A DNA stretch of 64,000 nt from an uncultured Rickettsiales bacterium (GCA_900546225.1 URBZ01000005.1:5773-69772); one strand, 5' to 3'; positions 34,241 to 43,683 are shown, numbered from the stretch's first letter. The notes: generated from the sequence alone by a model not told the origin. Numbers and translations: made by a program.

Positions 34241-34936
34241 ATGTATGAATTTTCAGATAATTGCACAAAACCAATGCCACTGATTGGCGATAATGCGCCC
34301 GCATTTACTGCGCGCACGACAAACGGCACAGTGAATTTCCCCGACGATTATGCCGGCAAATGGGTGATTTTATTTTCGCACCCATCGGATTTCACACCGA
34401 TTTGCACAACTGAATTTATGACATTTCAGTCAATGATTGACGATTTTCATAAACTGAATACGGAAATCATAGGCCTGTCGGTTGGAACACTGACGGGGCA
34501 TTTGGCATGGATAGAGGCCATTCGCAACCTGAAATTCGGTGATTTGCATGATATTCACATTACTTTCCCAATCATTGACGATATGACGATGTCTGTTGCA
34601 CGCAAATACGGTATGATTCACCCACACGCGTCTGATACGGCAACGGTGCGCGCGGTATTCATTATTGACCCGAATGGCATAATCAGATTGATTTTATATT
34701 ACCCTGCGTCGGTTGGACGCAATATGGACGAAATACGACGCGCCCTGATTGCATTACAGACGTCTGACAAATACCACGTTTCGACGCCTGCGAATTGGAA
34801 ACCAAACGATGACGTTGTTGCGCCCGCGCCCGCCACAACGGCGCAAATGGACGCGCGGTTAAACAACCGTAATCGCGGTCTGGACGTTCAGGCGTGGTTT
34901 TTGACGTTCCGTAAGTTACCAAAACAAAAGAACTAG
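34241..34936 (+). CDS. Peroxiredoxin, 1-Cys/Prx6-like
   Basis: The 231-residue protein has an AhpC/TSA thioredoxin fold. HPSDFTPICTTEF carries the peroxidatic Cys55 with the expected Thr and Pro. The only other cysteine is Cys8, near the N-terminus, and the C-terminal arm lacks a resolving Cys, so it is of 1-Cys (Prx6) type, whose length it matches. Pro-rich C-terminal extension to residue 231. It reduces hydrogen and organic peroxides. GGAGG lies five bases upstream of ATG. Its stop overlaps the convergent atl stop (CTAG). Confidence 0.92.
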   Translation: MYEFSDNCTKPMPLIGDNAPAFTARTTNGTVNFPDDYAGKWVILFSHPSDFTPICTTEFMTFQSMIDDFHKLNTEIIGLSVGTLTGHLAWIEAIRNLKFGDLHDIHITFPIIDDMTMSVARKYGMIHPHASDTATVRAVFIIDPNGIIRLILYYPASVGRNMDEIRRALIALQTSDKYHVSTPANWKPNDDVVAPAPATTAQMDARLNNRNRGLDVQAWFLTFRKLPKQKN

Positions 34937-35274
34937 AACACCAACGGAAAATCGCGAATGTCCAATGGGACACCATCGCGGTCGGGATTCCACTGGTATT
35001 GTTCCATTATAACGTGCCGATCGGGGGTGAATTTTACCCCTTCGGCGCGCAGGGATTTATACTGTTCGTCCGCAAAACCGCCACACAAACTGCCATCTTT
35101 GAATACAACGCGATGCCACGGCAGATGCCAACTGTTTTTATTGTTTGATGCATACCCCACAAATCGCGCCATGCGCGGGCGGCCAATCATCGCCGCAATT
35201 TGACCAAATGTCGCCACGCGTCCCGACGGGATACGTGCAACAACGTCATAAACTTGTTCATTAAATGTTTTCAT
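34933..35274 (-). CDS. atl: Alkyltransferase-like protein (ATL)
   Basis: The 113-residue protein has the DNA-binding domain of O6-alkylguanine-DNA alkyltransferases: [20 protein letters not shown] (helix-turn-helix) and [16 protein letters not shown]. The active-site PCHRV cysteine is replaced by tryptophan (PWHRV), which defines ATL proteins. These bind O6-alkylguanine without removing the alkyl group and flag it for nucleotide excision repair. Lies immediately downstream of tRNA-Ser on the same strand, so it may be cotranscribed. Confidence 0.93.
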   Translation of the reverse strand: MKTFNEQVYDVVARIPSGRVATFGQIAAMIGRPRMARFVGYASNNKNSWHLPWHRVVFKDGSLCGGFADEQYKSLRAEGVKFTPDRHVIMEQYQWNPDRDGVPLDIRDFPLVF

Positions 35275-35290
35275 GGGAATTTAATAATTC

Positions 35291-35380
35291 TGGCGGAGAA
35301 GAAGGGATTCGAACCCTTGATACGGTTGCCCGTATACACGATTTCGAGTCGCGCGCATTCGACCACTCTGCCACTTCTCC
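35291..35380 (-). tRNA. tRNA-Ser, anticodon CGA
   Basis: Minus-strand cloverleaf with acceptor GGAGAAG/CTTCTCC, anticodon loop CTCGAAA (anticodon CGA), a long variable arm (TATACGGGCAACCGTA) typical of class II tRNA-Ser, T loop TTCGAAT, discriminator G and encoded CCA. Confidence 0.97.
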
Positions 35381-35392
35381 GCAATGGTCGGT

Positions 35393-35420
35393 ATTATACA
35401 GATTTTGTTTTGCTTTGCAA
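35393..35420 (-). promoter_or_regulatory. tRNA-Ser promoter
   Basis: TTGCAA (35415-35420) and TATAAT (35393-35398) on the minus strand, 16 bases apart, ending 12 bases before the mature tRNA. Confidence 0.8.
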
Positions 35421-35456
35421 GTGTTTATATTCTGTTGATTGCATGTATCAGGGCAT

Positions 35457-36653
35457 TTAGACGTCAAAATTGTAGTTTTTTACGGATTTAACGATTGCCG
35501 CAACCAGTTTGTTTTGGTGTGCGTCACTGTTTAACAGTTTCTCTTCGCCCGCGTTGGACAAATGTCCCAATTCAATCAGTGCCCCCGGAACGGTTGAACG
35601 CAATACCGCAAATGGTGCGTGACGAACATCCGGCCCGCGTTGCTGTTCGATTTTTGCATTGCGAAATGCGCGCGATGCGCCATTTGCGTATTCTTCGGAC
35701 ATTTCGGCAACCGCGTGTTGCTGCAATGCAGACAACGCACTGCGAATATTGGGTTCGAAATCTGTGAATCCCTCTACCCCAATCTTGTCAGCGGCATTTT
35801 CGGCCTCTGCCAATTTCTTGGCCTCTTCGTCTGATGCCTTTTCAGATAATGTATAAACCGAAAAACCCTTCATCGCACGGCTGGGATTGGCGTTGGCGTG
35901 CAGCGATATGAACAAGTCCGCCTTGCGTCGTTCACCAATGGCGGCACGATCCGCCAATTTCAGATATGTGTCATCGCTGCGTGTCAGGTATGTTTTGAAT
36001 CCGGCGTTGTTCAATTTGTTACGCAACTTGCGTGCCACTGACAAGACGACCGTCTTTTCCTTTGTGCCATTTTTCCCAATGCAACCAGGGTCTTTGCCGC
36101 CATGGCCGGCATCAATCACAATCACGTATTTGCCCGCGGTGGTGGATTGCGCCTTGGTGGTTGCAGATTTGGTTGACGTTGATGCTGATGTTGTCGTGGC
36201 GGCCGATGTGGTGCTGGTCGTGCCCGCACCAGTACCCGCAACAAAATCCAAGACCAAGCGATAGTCATTATCGCCGTTTGGTGACAAAATCATAATCTGT
36301 GATTTAGCAATATCGGCGATTGGTCGCGTCAGGTTCACAACGATTTGCGCACTGTCACCATTTTGCACCTGTGCGATGGATTTTGCCAGTGTGCCCGACG
36401 CCAGCTTTTTGGTTGCATTGGTATTTACCGTTGTGTTTGCCAGATTTATAACCAGTTGGTTTTGCGGATACGACAACGAATAAGTCGGCCGCGATGCAGT
36501 TTCAATGACCAGTCGCGTTTTTCCATTGGGCTGTGCGCCCGTGCGCAATGATTTAACCGAATTGCGCGCCGCAAACACCACGCGCGGCATACATGCAACC
36601 GCAGATACCGCAAAAACACTAACTTTTAACAGATTACGTCTTGATATTTTCAT
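35457..36653 (-). CDS. amiC: N-acetylmuramoyl-L-alanine amidase AmiC-like
   Basis: The 398-residue periplasmic amidase splits septal peptidoglycan during cell separation. A twin-arginine-type signal (SRRNLLKVSVFAVSAVACM) is followed by an AMIN domain (residues about 35-135), a Thr/Ser-rich linker, and a zinc-dependent Amidase_3 domain: VIVIDAGHGGKDPG (first His), TKEKTVVLSV (Glu), DLFISLHANAN (second His) and ALIELGHLSNAGEE (catalytic Glu). Tat export and AMIN match E. coli AmiC. A TATAAT box ends nine bases from ATG with no ribosome site, so the leader is very short. Confidence 0.95.
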   Translation of the reverse strand: MKISRRNLLKVSVFAVSAVACMPRVVFAARNSVKSLRTGAQPNGKTRLVIETASRPTYSLSYPQNQLVINLANTTVNTNATKKLASGTLAKSIAQVQNGDSAQIVVNLTRPIADIAKSQIMILSPNGDNDYRLVLDFVAGTGAGTTSTTSAATTTSASTSTKSATTKAQSTTAGKYVIVIDAGHGGKDPGCIGKNGTKEKTVVLSVARKLRNKLNNAGFKTYLTRSDDTYLKLADRAAIGERRKADLFISLHANANPSRAMKGFSVYTLSEKASDEEAKKLAEAENAADKIGVEGFTDFEPNIRSALSALQQHAVAEMSEEYANGASRAFRNAKIEQQRGPDVRHAPFAVLRSTVPGALIELGHLSNAGEEKLLNSDAHQNKLVAAIVKSVKNYNFDV

Positions 36654-36662
36654 TTGCGTAAA

Positions 36663-36691
36663 ATTATATCAAAATTCACACCCGCATTCAA
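36663..36691 (-). promoter_or_regulatory. amiC promoter
   Basis: TTGAAT (36686-36691) and TATAAT (36663-36668) on the minus strand with a 17-base spacer; nine bases to the start codon, predicting a leader of about two bases. Confidence 0.6.
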
Positions 36692-36703
36692 GAAATAACA
36701 CAA

Positions 36704-36728
36704 GAAAAAACCGCCAAACGGCGGTTTA
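36704..36728 (-). terminator. Terminator of the 415-residue secreted protein gene
   Basis: AAACCGCC and GGCGGTTT around AAAC; on the minus strand it ends in six T. Confidence 0.88.
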
Positions 36729-36749
36729 ATTTTGTGTGTGCGGCACGCG

Positions 36750-37997
36750 TTACTGGCTGACACAATTTGCAAACATTTGCGCCACCATTGTTGTTTCGGT
36801 GGACGACAATGTTGCAACCGGCACGATAAAGCAACGGCCACTGTCGCGAATAATAAATACTTTTGTCCCGCGCTTGTATGCGGTCTGCATATTGTCCATC
36901 TGGGACGATGACAAGAACGCATTTTGGGTCAATGCAGAATTAGACAATCCCGCCTGAACAACCTGTGACGCGGTGGCGTAGTTTTCCAGTGTATGGGACG
37001 ATGTAACCTCCATATAAATCGACTGGTCACCATATGGATTTTCAACGTTTGTATCAGTGGACGGGAATGCAACGCCGACCGCCAATGCCGCCGCCGTTTG
37101 CAACGCTGTTGGTTGGTTCGATGATGTGCCGGACGTACCCGACGTGTTGATTGTCATATCGTCGCCGCACGCCAGATTCATACGATTTGTATAGCCAGCC
37201 AAGACAGAGTCAACCGCCGCCTGCCATTCTGAACCCTTTTTGTTCAAATCCAAACTGACAATTTTTTCGGCCCAGCCCCAAATGTTTGCACCAACATTGC
37301 CGGCATTGGCGAAACGAGTTACCATTTCCGCACTGCCCCCTGGGACGCCCGCACCACAGTAATCGGTCAATTGTGTGGTCAGCATACTGGTTGTTTCATT
37401 GCCATACGCCAACGCAACAGAATGGCACGCCATTGCGGCCTGTAATTCCTGACGGCGTTGCAGGCACAGGTCTGAATGAGATTTTGACAACTGGGTCGCC
37501 ATATTTCTCATAGACAGATACGACATCAATTCCTGTTGCACATATGGTGGACACAGACGCGCCGCAGTATTCATACCCGCCCCGCCCGTACGCGTGTTTG
37601 TGTTATACTGGGGCAGTAATACCGACGTATCTTTCTGTAAGCACAACAGTGCATAGTTGTACAGTTCGCTTTCGGTTGCGTATTGACATTTTGATTCACG
37701 CTGGCCGGGGACAACGGTCACATCGCCACAGTAATCAGACAAGCATTTATAGATTTTTTCACGGCACGCCGAATCCACGTCCGGTTGATTCACCATGAAA
37801 TATGTATTCCGCTGGTTTGTTTTGTATGCATTTGCCAATCCCGCGTTACCACGACCGCCACTGGTGGTTGCAGTATTTACCGACACATAACGCGCAGAAC
37901 CCGAATTGGTTGCCGTTGTACCCGCCGATACCGCATACGCATCAAAACCACAGAAAATCAGCCCCAGCGAGGCAAATATACCGAAAATGTTTTTCAT
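36750..37997 (-). CDS. Secreted cysteine-containing protein, paralogue-like to the 4146-6719 product
   Basis: From ATG 37997 (GAGAGGG seven bases upstream) the 415-residue product has a signal peptide (MKNIFGIFASLGLIFCGFDA). A Thr/Ser/Gly-rich stretch of 45 residues leads to CREKIYKCLSDYC at residue 78, resembling CREAYSTCMDQFC in the large secreted protein. Further cysteines (ESKCQYAT, LLCLQ, RLCPPY, DLCLQ, AACH-like, YCGAG, ACGDD) continue through a mostly helical body; the C-terminus has FIIRDSGRCFIVPVATLSS. Not recognised as a named family. Probably a periplasmic or surface protein; divergent from prfB. Confidence 0.85.
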   Translation of the reverse strand: MKNIFGIFASLGLIFCGFDAYAVSAGTTATNSGSARYVSVNTATTSGGRGNAGLANAYKTNQRNTYFMVNQPDVDSACREKIYKCLSDYCGDVTVVPGQRESKCQYATESELYNYALLCLQKDTSVLLPQYNTNTRTGGAGMNTAARLCPPYVQQELMSYLSMRNMATQLSKSHSDLCLQRRQELQAAMACHSVALAYGNETTSMLTTQLTDYCGAGVPGGSAEMVTRFANAGNVGANIWGWAEKIVSLDLNKKGSEWQAAVDSVLAGYTNRMNLACGDDMTINTSGTSGTSSNQPTALQTAAALAVGVAFPSTDTNVENPYGDQSIYMEVTSSHTLENYATASQVVQAGLSNSALTQNAFLSSSQMDNMQTAYKRGTKVFIIRDSGRCFIVPVATLSSTETTMVAQMFANCVSQ

Positions 37998-38019
37998 TAA
38001 AATCCCTCTCGTTATGAAA

Positions 38020-38048
38020 ATTTTAACATAATCGACAAAAAAACGCAA
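38020..38048 (-). promoter_or_regulatory. Promoter of the 415-residue secreted protein
   Basis: TTGCGT (38043-38048) and TAAAAT (38020-38025) on the minus strand, 17-base spacer. Confidence 0.55.
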
Positions 38049-38079
38049 ACGTTCATTTGTGTCCGCCACCAGAAAAATA

Positions 38080-38107
38080 TTGATTTGAACAAATAAATTG
38101 ATACTAT
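38080..38107 (+). promoter_or_regulatory. Predicted leaderless promoter of prfB
   Basis: TTGATT and TACTAT, 16 bases apart; ATG 38115 begins seven bases after the -10 box. Confidence 0.55.
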
Positions 38108-38114
38108 GGGTCGC

Positions 38115-39186
38115 ATGTTGATACCAAATGAAACTTTGACACAAATCCGCGACGACATTTCTGCCGTCAGGGGGTTTCTTTGACCCAGCCAAACTGGAAT
38201 CTGAAATTGCAGAATTAAACGAACAGACGAACAAGCCAGATTTATGGGACAATCCCGATGCGGCGCGCGCCCTGTTGCAAAAGAAATCATGGCTGGAAAA
38301 ATCACTGTCTGAACTGAAAACACTGGAAACTGATTATAATAATCTGGTCGACTTGTACGAAATGGCACCCGAAGACCCAGATGTTTTGGCCGCGATTGAA
38401 AAACTGGGCGATGCGGCACATCGTGCAAAGTTCATTACCCTGTTTCGCGAACCCGCCGACAATAATGGTGCTTTCTTGTTTATCCAAGCGGGGGCTGGCG
38501 GAACCGAGGCCCAAGATTGGGCGCAAATGCTGTCGCGTATGTATGCACGTTGGGCGGAACGCCACGGATTTACGACCGAGGTTATCGAAGAACACGAAGG
38601 TGACACCGCCGGTATTAAAAACATTACTTATCGCATCAGCGGCGATCGCGCGTACGGTTGGCTGAAAAATGAAATTGGTGTACACCGTCTGGTTCGTATT
38701 TCACCATTTAACGCCAATGGCAAACGCCAGACCAGTTTCGCGTCTGTGGACGTGTGGCCGGACGTGGACGACAGTATTGAAATTGAAATCAACGACAAAG
38801 ATTTGCGCATTGACACGTATCGTTCATCTGGTGCGGGTGGCCAACACGTAAACAAAACCGACAGTGCGGTTCGCATTACCCATATTCCAACGGGTATTGT
38901 CGTTACGTGCCAGAACGAGCGCAGCCAGTTTCAAAACAAAGATATGGCGATGAAGATGTTGCGTTCGCGCCTGTATGAATTGGAATTGCAAAAGCGTGCC
39001 GCCGAAGAAAATGCCGCCAAGGCCGCCCAGAAAAAGATTGAATGGGGCAGCCAGATTAGAAATTATGTCCTGTATCCGTACCAGTTGGTCAAAGATGTCC
39101 GCACCGGTGTTGAAAAAACGGATTCCGCCGCCGTGTTGGACGGGGATTTGGACGATTTTATGTTGGCCGCGTTGGCGCGCGACTAA
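38115..39186 (+). CDS. prfB: Peptide chain release factor 2, with programmed +1 frameshift
   Basis: RF2 terminates at UAA and UGA. The first 22 codons from ATG 38115 run into an in-frame TGA at 38181; a +1 shift at CTT-TGA continues in the frame beginning GAC at 38182, giving 356 residues. The product has the stop-codon-reading SPF tripeptide (VRISPFNANGKRQTSF) and the hydrolytic GGQ loop (SSGAGGQHVNKTDSAVRITH). The frameshift signal is complete, so the gene is intact, not a pseudogene. Another in-frame ATG lies at 38106 but would overlap the -10 box. Confidence 0.96.
38169..38183 (+). other. prfB programmed +1 frameshift site
   Basis: AGGGGG acts as an internal Shine-Dalgarno, three bases before the slippery CTT and the in-frame TGA followed by C. 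This is the known RF2 autoregulation: scarce RF2 slows termination at UGA and favours the shift. Confidence 0.95.
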
Positions 39187-39205
39187 GGCATTTATACCCC
39201 ACCCC

Positions 39206-39233
39206 TTGACTTTTTCAAAAATTGACATAAAAT
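39206..39233 (+). promoter_or_regulatory. Promoter of the kinase-fold protein
   Basis: TTGACT and TAAAAT separated by 16 bases, with a leader of about 26 nt carrying AAAAGGA. Confidence 0.55.
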
Positions 39234-39265
39234 ATATTTGACAACAATCCAAAAGGACAAAATAT

Positions 39266-40087
39266 ATGAACAAAAACAGTACTGTTCCGACATACTATTT
39301 TCAAGCAATTCGCAGTATAATCCCATACGCGACAAAAATTGAACGTCCACGCGTTCCGGGCAATGGGTACTGCACTTTTATCGTCCAAGACGAAGAAAAC
39401 AACAAATACATGTTCAAATTCAATGACTTTGACATGGTGTTCAAAAACATTCAGTTCAACAAAGTGTTGCGTAAAAATGGCATTTCTGTACCGAACTTGG
39501 AACAACATGTATACAAAGCGGCATGGATGGAAACATACCAGATGATGCGCGGGCGCACATTGTACGAAAGCGTCAAAGACGGCCTGCCGAACAATATGGT
39601 TCACAATGTCTATCACGATATTATCGAAGATTTTATCAAAATGTCACAGATCGACATACGTGAATTGCCGAAAACCGAATTTGCAGAGATTCATCAGGTG
39701 ACACAACACGATGTTGCCGCAAACACCAGCAAATTGGCCGCCCCGTTATTTGCCGGCGCGGTGCGTATAATGAACCACGGCAAGAAAGATGATTTAGGTC
39801 TGTATCACTGTGGCATTTCGCCAAAGAACATTATCGTTACCCCAGACGGAAAATACGCTGGTCTGATTGATATGGACGATGTCGCAATCAGCAATAAAAA
39901 CTATGCATTTGGCGTTATGGCCACCCAGTACGAACGCTTGGGCTATAATCCAAATGAACTGATTGATATGTACGAAGGTATTTCCGGCGAAGGACTGGAT
40001 CACAAACACTTGGAACGCATCGGCAAAATCAATGAATTTGGCCGTTGGGCAATGTGGAAAGCGGGCCTGCGTCAGAATCAAAAATAA
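39266..40087 (+). CDS. APH/choline-kinase-like fold protein with altered catalytic loop
   Basis: The 273-residue protein resembles aminoglycoside phosphotransferase or small eukaryote-like kinases: an N-lobe with YMFKFNDFDMVFKNIQFNKV and RKNGISVPN, then the C-lobe LGLYHCGISPKNIIVTPDGK and YAGLIDMDDVAISN. The catalytic loop normally reads HGDLxPxN; here it is H181-C-G-I-S-P-K-N188, so the catalytic aspartate is absent, although the Asn and the metal-binding IDMDD are kept. It may be a pseudokinase or use a shifted residue. AAAAGGAC lies ahead of ATG. Substrate unknown. Confidence 0.78.
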   Translation: MNKNSTVPTYYFQAIRSIIPYATKIERPRVPGNGYCTFIVQDEENNKYMFKFNDFDMVFKNIQFNKVLRKNGISVPNLEQHVYKAAWMETYQMMRGRTLYESVKDGLPNNMVHNVYHDIIEDFIKMSQIDIRELPKTEFAEIHQVTQHDVAANTSKLAAPLFAGAVRIMNHGKKDDLGLYHCGISPKNIIVTPDGKYAGLIDMDDVAISNKNYAFGVMATQYERLGYNPNELIDMYEGISGEGLDHKHLERIGKINEFGRWAMWKAGLRQNQK

Positions 40088-40093
40088 GAAAAC

Positions 40094-40120
40094 AGCCACC
40101 AAATTGGCGGCTTGTTTTTT
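40094..40120 (+). terminator. Probable terminator after the kinase-fold gene
   Basis: AGCCACC pairs with GGCGGCT (one mismatch) followed by GTTTTTT, just at the 3' edge of the convergent lipoprotein gene. Confidence 0.6.
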
Positions 40121-40598
40121 ATTCTGTTATGACCGGTTGTTCGGTCATTTCCAGTTCGTCCAATGCGGCGTCCAGTTTGCGCAACGAACTGTTCTGACAC
40201 CCGCGACCGCGCCATGTCATCAATTCTTCGCCTGTTTTCTGGTCAGCAATAGATACGTTAAAGTTCCACCACCAGAATCCATTCAGCGGACACCAAAACG
40301 GATTGAATGTCTCGCGACGTTCAGTAACACGCACAATATACCGCGCATCAGATGGAACTTCATCTTTATCAATCGCGATATCGTATGCATCACCAGAATA
40401 GTCATTTGATGTTTTCGTTCGGCCAACAACAACGTGATAACCGCGCGATTCCATTCGTTCCTTGATACTGCGTTTCATTGCATAACCACCCCGCGTGGCG
40501 TAAACGGTCTGATTCACGTCCAGCGTGTTTGGTTTGATGTACATGCTGTTGCATGCGGCCAATGCGAATGGCAACATAAAAATTGCAAAACGTTTCAT
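40119..40598 (-). CDS. Putative lipoprotein, unknown function
   Basis: From ATG 40598 (AAAGGGGG upstream) the 159-residue product has a lipoprotein signal ([13 protein letters not shown]). The mature protein has a basic segment ([20 protein letters not shown]), then [20 protein letters not shown] and an aromatic stretch [14 protein letters not shown], and ends with [11 protein letters not shown]. This pattern, an outer-membrane or periplasmic lipoprotein that oligomerises a beta domain (compare CsgG- or DUF4136-like), is only suggestive. It follows tRNA-Arg on the same strand by 30 bases and may share its transcript. Confidence 0.75.
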   Translation of the reverse strand: MKRFAIFMLPFALAACNSMYIKPNTLDVNQTVYATRGGYAMKRSIKERMESRGYHVVVGRTKTSNDYSGDAYDIAIDKDEVPSDARYIVRVTERRETFNPFWCPLNGFWWWNFNVSIADQKTGEELMTWRGRGCQNSSLRKLDAALDELEMTEQPVITE

Positions 40599-40628
40599 AT
40601 GCAAAGTCCCCCTTTCGGGTGGTATTTC

Positions 40629-40705
40629 TGGCGCACCCGGCGCGATTCGAACGCGCAATCCCCGCCTTCGGAGGGCGATGCTCTATCCAGTTGAGCCACG
40701 GGTGC
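40629..40705 (-). tRNA. tRNA-Arg, anticodon CCG
   Basis: Minus-strand cloverleaf: acceptor GCACCCG/CGGGTGC, D arm GCTC-AACTGGATA-GAGC, anticodon loop CTCCGAA (anticodon CCG), T arm GCGCG-TTCGAAT-CGCGC, discriminator G and encoded CCA. Confidence 0.97.
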
Positions 40706-40716
40706 ATTTGCGCACT

Positions 40717-40744
40717 ATTATAAATATTTATCAGTAAATTGCAA
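40717..40744 (-). promoter_or_regulatory. tRNA-Arg promoter
   Basis: TTGCAA (40739-40744) and TATAAT (40717-40722) on the minus strand with a 16-base spacer. Confidence 0.8.
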
Positions 40745-40818
40745 GGTGGTTATGTTTTATTGAATACCAACCGCATTTAGGCAAACTGCATTGTGCCATT
40801 CGGCGCACTTATTATTTT

Positions 40819-40860
40819 CACTGGATTGCTTCGTTTCACTCGCAATGACAATGTTTCTGG
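40819..40860. repeat. Interspersed palindromic repeat, copy 1
   Basis: CACTGGATTGCTTCG, then CGCAATGACA and TTTCTGG, matching copies near 60012, 63707 and (inverted) 63941. The CGAAGCAATCC-type sequence resembles the interspersed repeats common in alphaproteobacterial intergenic regions. Confidence 0.75.
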
Positions 40861-40901
40861 AACGTGATAATCTTCCGCGCTTTGCGCCACCCGATTTAGT
40901 G

Positions 40902-40930
40902 GAATAAAAAACGCCCAAACGGGCGTTTTT
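40902..40930 (-). terminator. Terminator after rubrerythrin
   Basis: AACGCCC and GGGCGTT around AAAC with flanking A and T runs, so it works in both orientations; it touches the rubrerythrin stop codon. Confidence 0.88.
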
Positions 40931-41559
40931 TATTCATCAATGTTTGTGTATTCACAGAACCCTTCGTTCGTGTCACAGCGGGAAATCGTACCCTCGCTGA
41001 TGAAATAGCCCTGTGGGTGCAAACACGCTGGGCAAACCTTTGGTGCCTCTGTGCCAATGTGCCACATACCACAGTTTGTGCAACGCCACATAACAATATG
41101 ATCTTGCTTGAACAATGTGCCGTTTTCAATCGCGTCAATCAATGCACGATAGCGGGATTCGTGATAACGTTCCGCATAACCGATGTTTTTCAAGACATCT
41201 GCGATTGCTGGAAAACCTTCTTGGGCCGCGATTTGCGCAAATTTTGGGTACATGTTGGTGTTTTCTTCGTGTTCACCAAATGCTGCCGCCTGCAAATTTT
41301 CCAATGTTGTGCCGATTTTACCAGCCGGGAAAGATGCTGTGATTTCCAAATCGCCCCCTTCCAAGAACTTGAACAAACGAGATGCGTGTTCGCGTTCCTG
41401 TTCGGCCGTTTCCAAGAAAATCTTGCCGATTGCCTGATACCCCTCATCTTTGGCCTTGGACGCAAAGAATGAATAGCGATTACGTGCCTGTGATTCACCC
41501 GCGAACGCAATCAACAGGTTCTTTTCTGTTTGTGTACCTTTTAATGATACTTGTGCCAT
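40930..41559 (-). CDS. rbr: Rubrerythrin
   Basis: Rubrerythrin is a non-haem diiron peroxidase of anaerobes and microaerophiles. The 209-residue protein has the ferritin-like four-helix domain with ESQARNRYSFFASKA, ETAEQEREHASRLFKFL, EHEENTNMYPKFAQIAAQEG and ERYHESRYRALIDAI supplying the diiron ligands, and a C-terminal rubredoxin-like centre (CTNCGMWH, CPACLHPQGYF). The tail is about 18 residues longer than usual (ISRCDTNEGFCEYTN), with two extra cysteines. AAAAGGAG precedes ATG. Confidence 0.95.
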   Translation of the reverse strand: MAQVSLKGTQTEKNLLIAFAGESQARNRYSFFASKAKDEGYQAIGKIFLETAEQEREHASRLFKFLEGGDLEITASFPAGKIGTTLENLQAAAFGEHEENTNMYPKFAQIAAQEGFPAIADVLKNIGYAERYHESRYRALIDAIENGTLFKQDHIVMWRCTNCGMWHIGTEAPKVCPACLHPQGYFISEGTISRCDTNEGFCEYTNIDE

Positions 41560-41646
41560 GTTTGCTTTCTCCTTTTTACTTTCATTTTTGACACTTGGAT
41601 TTTACCAGAAAAAAAGATAAAAGCAAACAAATCACAAAAAGCGCAA

Positions 41647-43162
<1,516 letters not shown>

Positions 43163-43177
43163 TTATAACTTAAAAAC

Positions 43178-43206
43178 TTGCAATTTCCACCGTAAATATT
43201 TATAAT
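43178..43206 (+). promoter_or_regulatory. ssrA promoter
   Basis: TTGCAA and a perfect TATAAT separated by 17 bases, upstream of the permuted tmRNA gene; predicted start near 43213. Confidence 0.82.
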
Positions 43207-43212
43207 ACACAC

Positions 43213-43292
43213 GTCGCGCAAGCGATGATGATTCTGAAATCTTTGTGGAATAGACGTTTTGGACTGGGGGGCGGTACCCCACAGCTCCACCA
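43213..43292 (+). ncRNA. ssrA: tmRNA acceptor piece (3' part of a permuted, two-piece ssrA)
   Basis: The segment ends CAGCTCC-A-CCA (43282-43292). CAGCTCC pairs with GGGGCTG at the start of the coding piece (43423-43429) to make a 7-bp acceptor stem in which the third pair is G-U, the alanine identity element. TGGGG/CCCCA gives a 5-bp T stem, but the loop reads GGCGGTA, not the usual TTCRANY. The 5' end is estimated from the promoter. The 3' half lying upstream of the 5' half defines a circularly permuted gene, as in alphaproteobacteria. Confidence 0.85.
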
Positions 43293-43297
43293 ATTTT

Positions 43298-43416
43298 TTC
43301 CCCTCCACAGGAGGGGTGCCAAGTGAAACGCGGCAGGGAGGGTTCCCACCACTTGGCAACAAGAACCCTCCCCGTCTTGAACGCAATGCGTTCAATCCAC
43401 CCCTCCACAGAGGGGA
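43298..43416. repeat. Palindromic repeat occupying the ssrA intervening segment
   Basis: CCCCTCCACAGGAGGGG and CCCCTCCACAGAGGGG flank internal inverted sequences (CCAAGTG/CACTTGG, GGGAGGGTT/AACCCTCCC). It lies between the tmRNA acceptor CCA and the coding-piece 5' end. The CCTCCACAGGAGG core recurs at 63894-63908. Confidence 0.75.
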
Positions 43417-43422
43417 ATTTAT

Positions 43423-43648
43423 GGGGCTGACATAGTTTCGACAGGCGCAGTAAAGACAAAAGATTGAATCCGACATGGCGTCGTTAAAAGCCAATTAAAA
43501 ACTGAATGGCGATAGAATCGCTGCGAACGACAATGTTCGCCTTGCAATGGCTGCCTAATATGGCATCGGATATGATTGGCGATTGTTGATTGTATCCATT
43601 TCGCTTATTGCGGGGTCGGTCGGGTACCTGGCACCAGAAACCCGACAT
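43423..43648 (+). ncRNA. ssrA: tmRNA coding piece with degradation-tag reading frame
   Basis: GGGGCTGACATAGTTTCGAC is a typical tmRNA 5' end with the D-like loop. The tag frame runs from GCG at 43523 to TAA at 43556 and encodes ANDNVRLAMAA; with the non-coded alanine the tag is AANDNVRLAMAA, ending in the Ala-Ala that ClpXP recognises. A strong hairpin (TCGGGT/ACCCGA enclosing CTGG/CCAG) at 43620-43645 probably marks the 3' end, which is approximate. The RNA rescues stalled ribosomes with SmpB. Confidence 0.92.
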
Positions 43649-43683
43649 TGATAAATTTTAATACAAGGGAAAAAGGCAGAAAA

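Noticed and set aside
38115..39186. prfB as a pseudogene because of an in-frame stop
   Set aside because: The AGGGGG-TTT-CTT-TGA-C context is the standard programmed frameshift and the downstream frame is intact.
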